The translations under genes and the position numbers were made by a program. A stretch of 64,000 nucleotides of DNA from Bradyrhizobium sp. sBnM-33 (GTDB taxonomy: Bacteria; Pseudomonadota; Alphaproteobacteria; Rhizobiales; Xanthobacteraceae): NCBI RefSeq assembly GCF_032917945.1, contig NZ_CP136624.1, forward strand, positions 806,001 to 870,000, written 5' to 3'. The notes under the pieces are model-generated. The model ran no database searches, was not told the DNA's origin, and saw only the letters and a program-made list of their open reading frames with translations. Shown piece by piece: positions 63,196-64,000 of the stretch (positions are counted from its first letter, which is position 1; each line of letters starts with the position of its first letter).

Positions 63196-63861
63196 ATGGA
63201 TACGTCTCATCTGGCACAACACGCGGGAACGGCCGGTGCGCTGTTTGCCACGATCTTCGTGGTTGCCACCACGACGATGAAGACCATGATCCCCTTGCGG
63301 GTTTTCGGCATTCTCGCCAACGTCATCCTGATCATCACCGCAATTCCCGCCCGAAACTACCTGGTCATGGTGGTGCAGTTGATCATGCTGCTGGTTAATT
63401 CCTATCGGCTGCACCAGATGTTGCAGTTGGTGCGCGACGTCAAAAAATCCGTCAACAGCGACCTGTCGATGGAATGGTTGAAGCCGTTCATGACCGAGCG
63501 CCAATGCCAGGCCGGCGAAATCCTGTTCTACAAGGATGAGAAGGCCGAGGACATGCTCTATATCGTCAGCGGCAAGTTCAAGCTGGTCGAATCCGGCATC
63601 GTGCTGCCGGTAGGCGCCATCGTTGGCGAGCTCGGTATGCTGTCGCCGTCGAACATGCGAACCCAGACGCTGGAATGCGTCGAATCCGGCCTCATCCTGA
63701 GCGTCAGTTACACCAAGGTTGAGGAGCTCTACGTGCAGAACCCGGCCTTCGGCTTCTATTTCCTGCGGCTGGCGAGTGCCCGGCTGTTTCAGAATATTGA
63801 AACGCTTGAGCGGCGACTGGCACAGCAGTCTGCGCCGGCAGCCGAGCCGAAACCCGCGTAG
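63196..63861 (+). CDS. Membrane-anchored cyclic-nucleotide-binding protein (Popeye-like layout)
   Basis: The 221-residue protein has three N-terminal helices (about 12-28, 34-51, 54-70), a short linker 'NSYRLHQMLQLVRDVK' and one cyclic-nucleotide-binding domain (about 95-200). Its phosphate-binding cassette carries Gly144-Glu145-Leu and Arg155, needed for cyclic phosphate contact. There is no kinase, channel pore or DNA-binding part. The layout matches Popeye-type proteins, three helices followed by a nucleotide domain, but the family call is by architecture only. It could sense cAMP from cyclases such as that at 1958 (inference). Confidence 0.8.
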   Translation: MDTSHLAQHAGTAGALFATIFVVATTTMKTMIPLRVFGILANVILIITAIPARNYLVMVVQLIMLLVNSYRLHQMLQLVRDVKKSVNSDLSMEWLKPFMTERQCQAGEILFYKDEKAEDMLYIVSGKFKLVESGIVLPVGAIVGELGMLSPSNMRTQTLECVESGLILSVSYTKVEELYVQNPAFGFYFLRLASARLFQNIETLERRLAQQSAPAAEPKPA

Positions 63862-63878
63862 AGGCCGGAGCCCAAGGA

Positions 63879-64000
63879 GTGTCAGACCGCGGTATTCTGT
63901 CGTCGTTGCGTTATCTGTTGGCCGATTTCATCGGCGACGATGACGACGAGCCGCCGTTCCTGCCCGAAGGACTGCCGGAGCCGGTGATGGCGGTGGCGAG
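63879..64000 (+). CDS. Start of an unidentified protein (3' truncated by window)
   Basis: GTG at 63879 has GGAG eight bases upstream and opens a frame that stays open to the window end (about 40 residues). It starts MSDRGILSSLRYLLADFIGD and then an acidic 'DDDDEPPFLPEGLPEP' stretch. It begins 17 bases after the nucleotide-binding protein stop and is likely co-transcribed. The family is not recognisable from this piece. Confidence 0.55.
   Translation, partial: MSDRGILSSLRYLLADFIGDDDDEPPFLPEGLPEPVMAVA

Overview
This 64 kb window is high-GC, densely coded chromosome of an alphaproteobacterium. The best fit is Bradyrhizobium or a close relative. The reasons are the tricarballylate (tcu), feruloyl-CoA synthetase and acyl-CoA dehydrogenase gene families, the small DUF1127 protein beside a GcvA-like LysR regulator, and above all many short palindromic intergenic repeats of the kind common in Bradyrhizobium/Rhodopseudomonas. 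The species is inferred from gene content and style; there is no rRNA or tRNA gene in the window to anchor it.

Layout. 1-1880: C-terminal part of a large VCBS/cadherin-like type I secreted protein. 1958-4186: CHASE2 adenylate cyclase. 4382-13596: oligopeptide/nickel-type ABC import region with two divergent substrate-binding proteins, two permeases and two ATPases, and an AtzG-like plus amidase pair embedded between the ATPase genes; a sigma-54 type promoter lies upstream. 13758-14405: a small unknown protein and a GlsB/YeaQ-type membrane protein. 14906-17958: type I secretion ABC transporter and its HlyD-family adaptor, a plausible exporter for the adhesin at the window start. 18066-21279: CinA-like amidase, then a coupled trio of two amidohydrolases and a Rieske protein. 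21804-24607: TRAP transporter (DctP-DctQ-DctM). 24783-25388: DedA-like membrane protein. 25439-30110 (minus): three translationally coupled genes for an envelope polysaccharide (HlyD-like adaptor, six-hairpin glycosidase-like protein, GT2 processive synthase).

30418-34624 (minus): a small secreted protein with a 15-glycine tail, then tcuB, a secreted alpha/beta hydrolase and tcuA. 34810-38613: two LysR regulators, a DUF1127 protein, a GNAT acetyltransferase and an SDR. 38614-49000: a catabolic patchwork of enoyl-CoA hydratase, SDRs, an AidB-like acyl-CoA dehydrogenase, a zinc alcohol dehydrogenase, an NTF2-like protein, an amidase, an epoxide-hydrolase-like protein and an acyl-CoA ligase. 48967-59587: an acyl-CoA degradation cluster with thiolase, TetR regulator, 3-hydroxyacyl-CoA dehydrogenase, enoyl-CoA hydratase, feruloyl-CoA synthetase, three acyl-CoA dehydrogenases and a frameshifted nitroreductase. 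It reads as side-chain beta-oxidation of phenylpropanoid-type acids. 59721-64000: ankyrin-repeat protein, a small His/Gly-rich secreted protein, another crotonase, a membrane-anchored cyclic-nucleotide-binding protein and the start of one more gene.

The points most worth following are: the polysaccharide operon; the amidase pair inside the peptide importer; an acyl-CoA dehydrogenase lacking the catalytic glutamate next to two near-duplicate catalytic paralogues; a TetR operator covering the thiolase -35 box; and at least eighteen palindromic repeat copies, several placed exactly in the gaps of operons.
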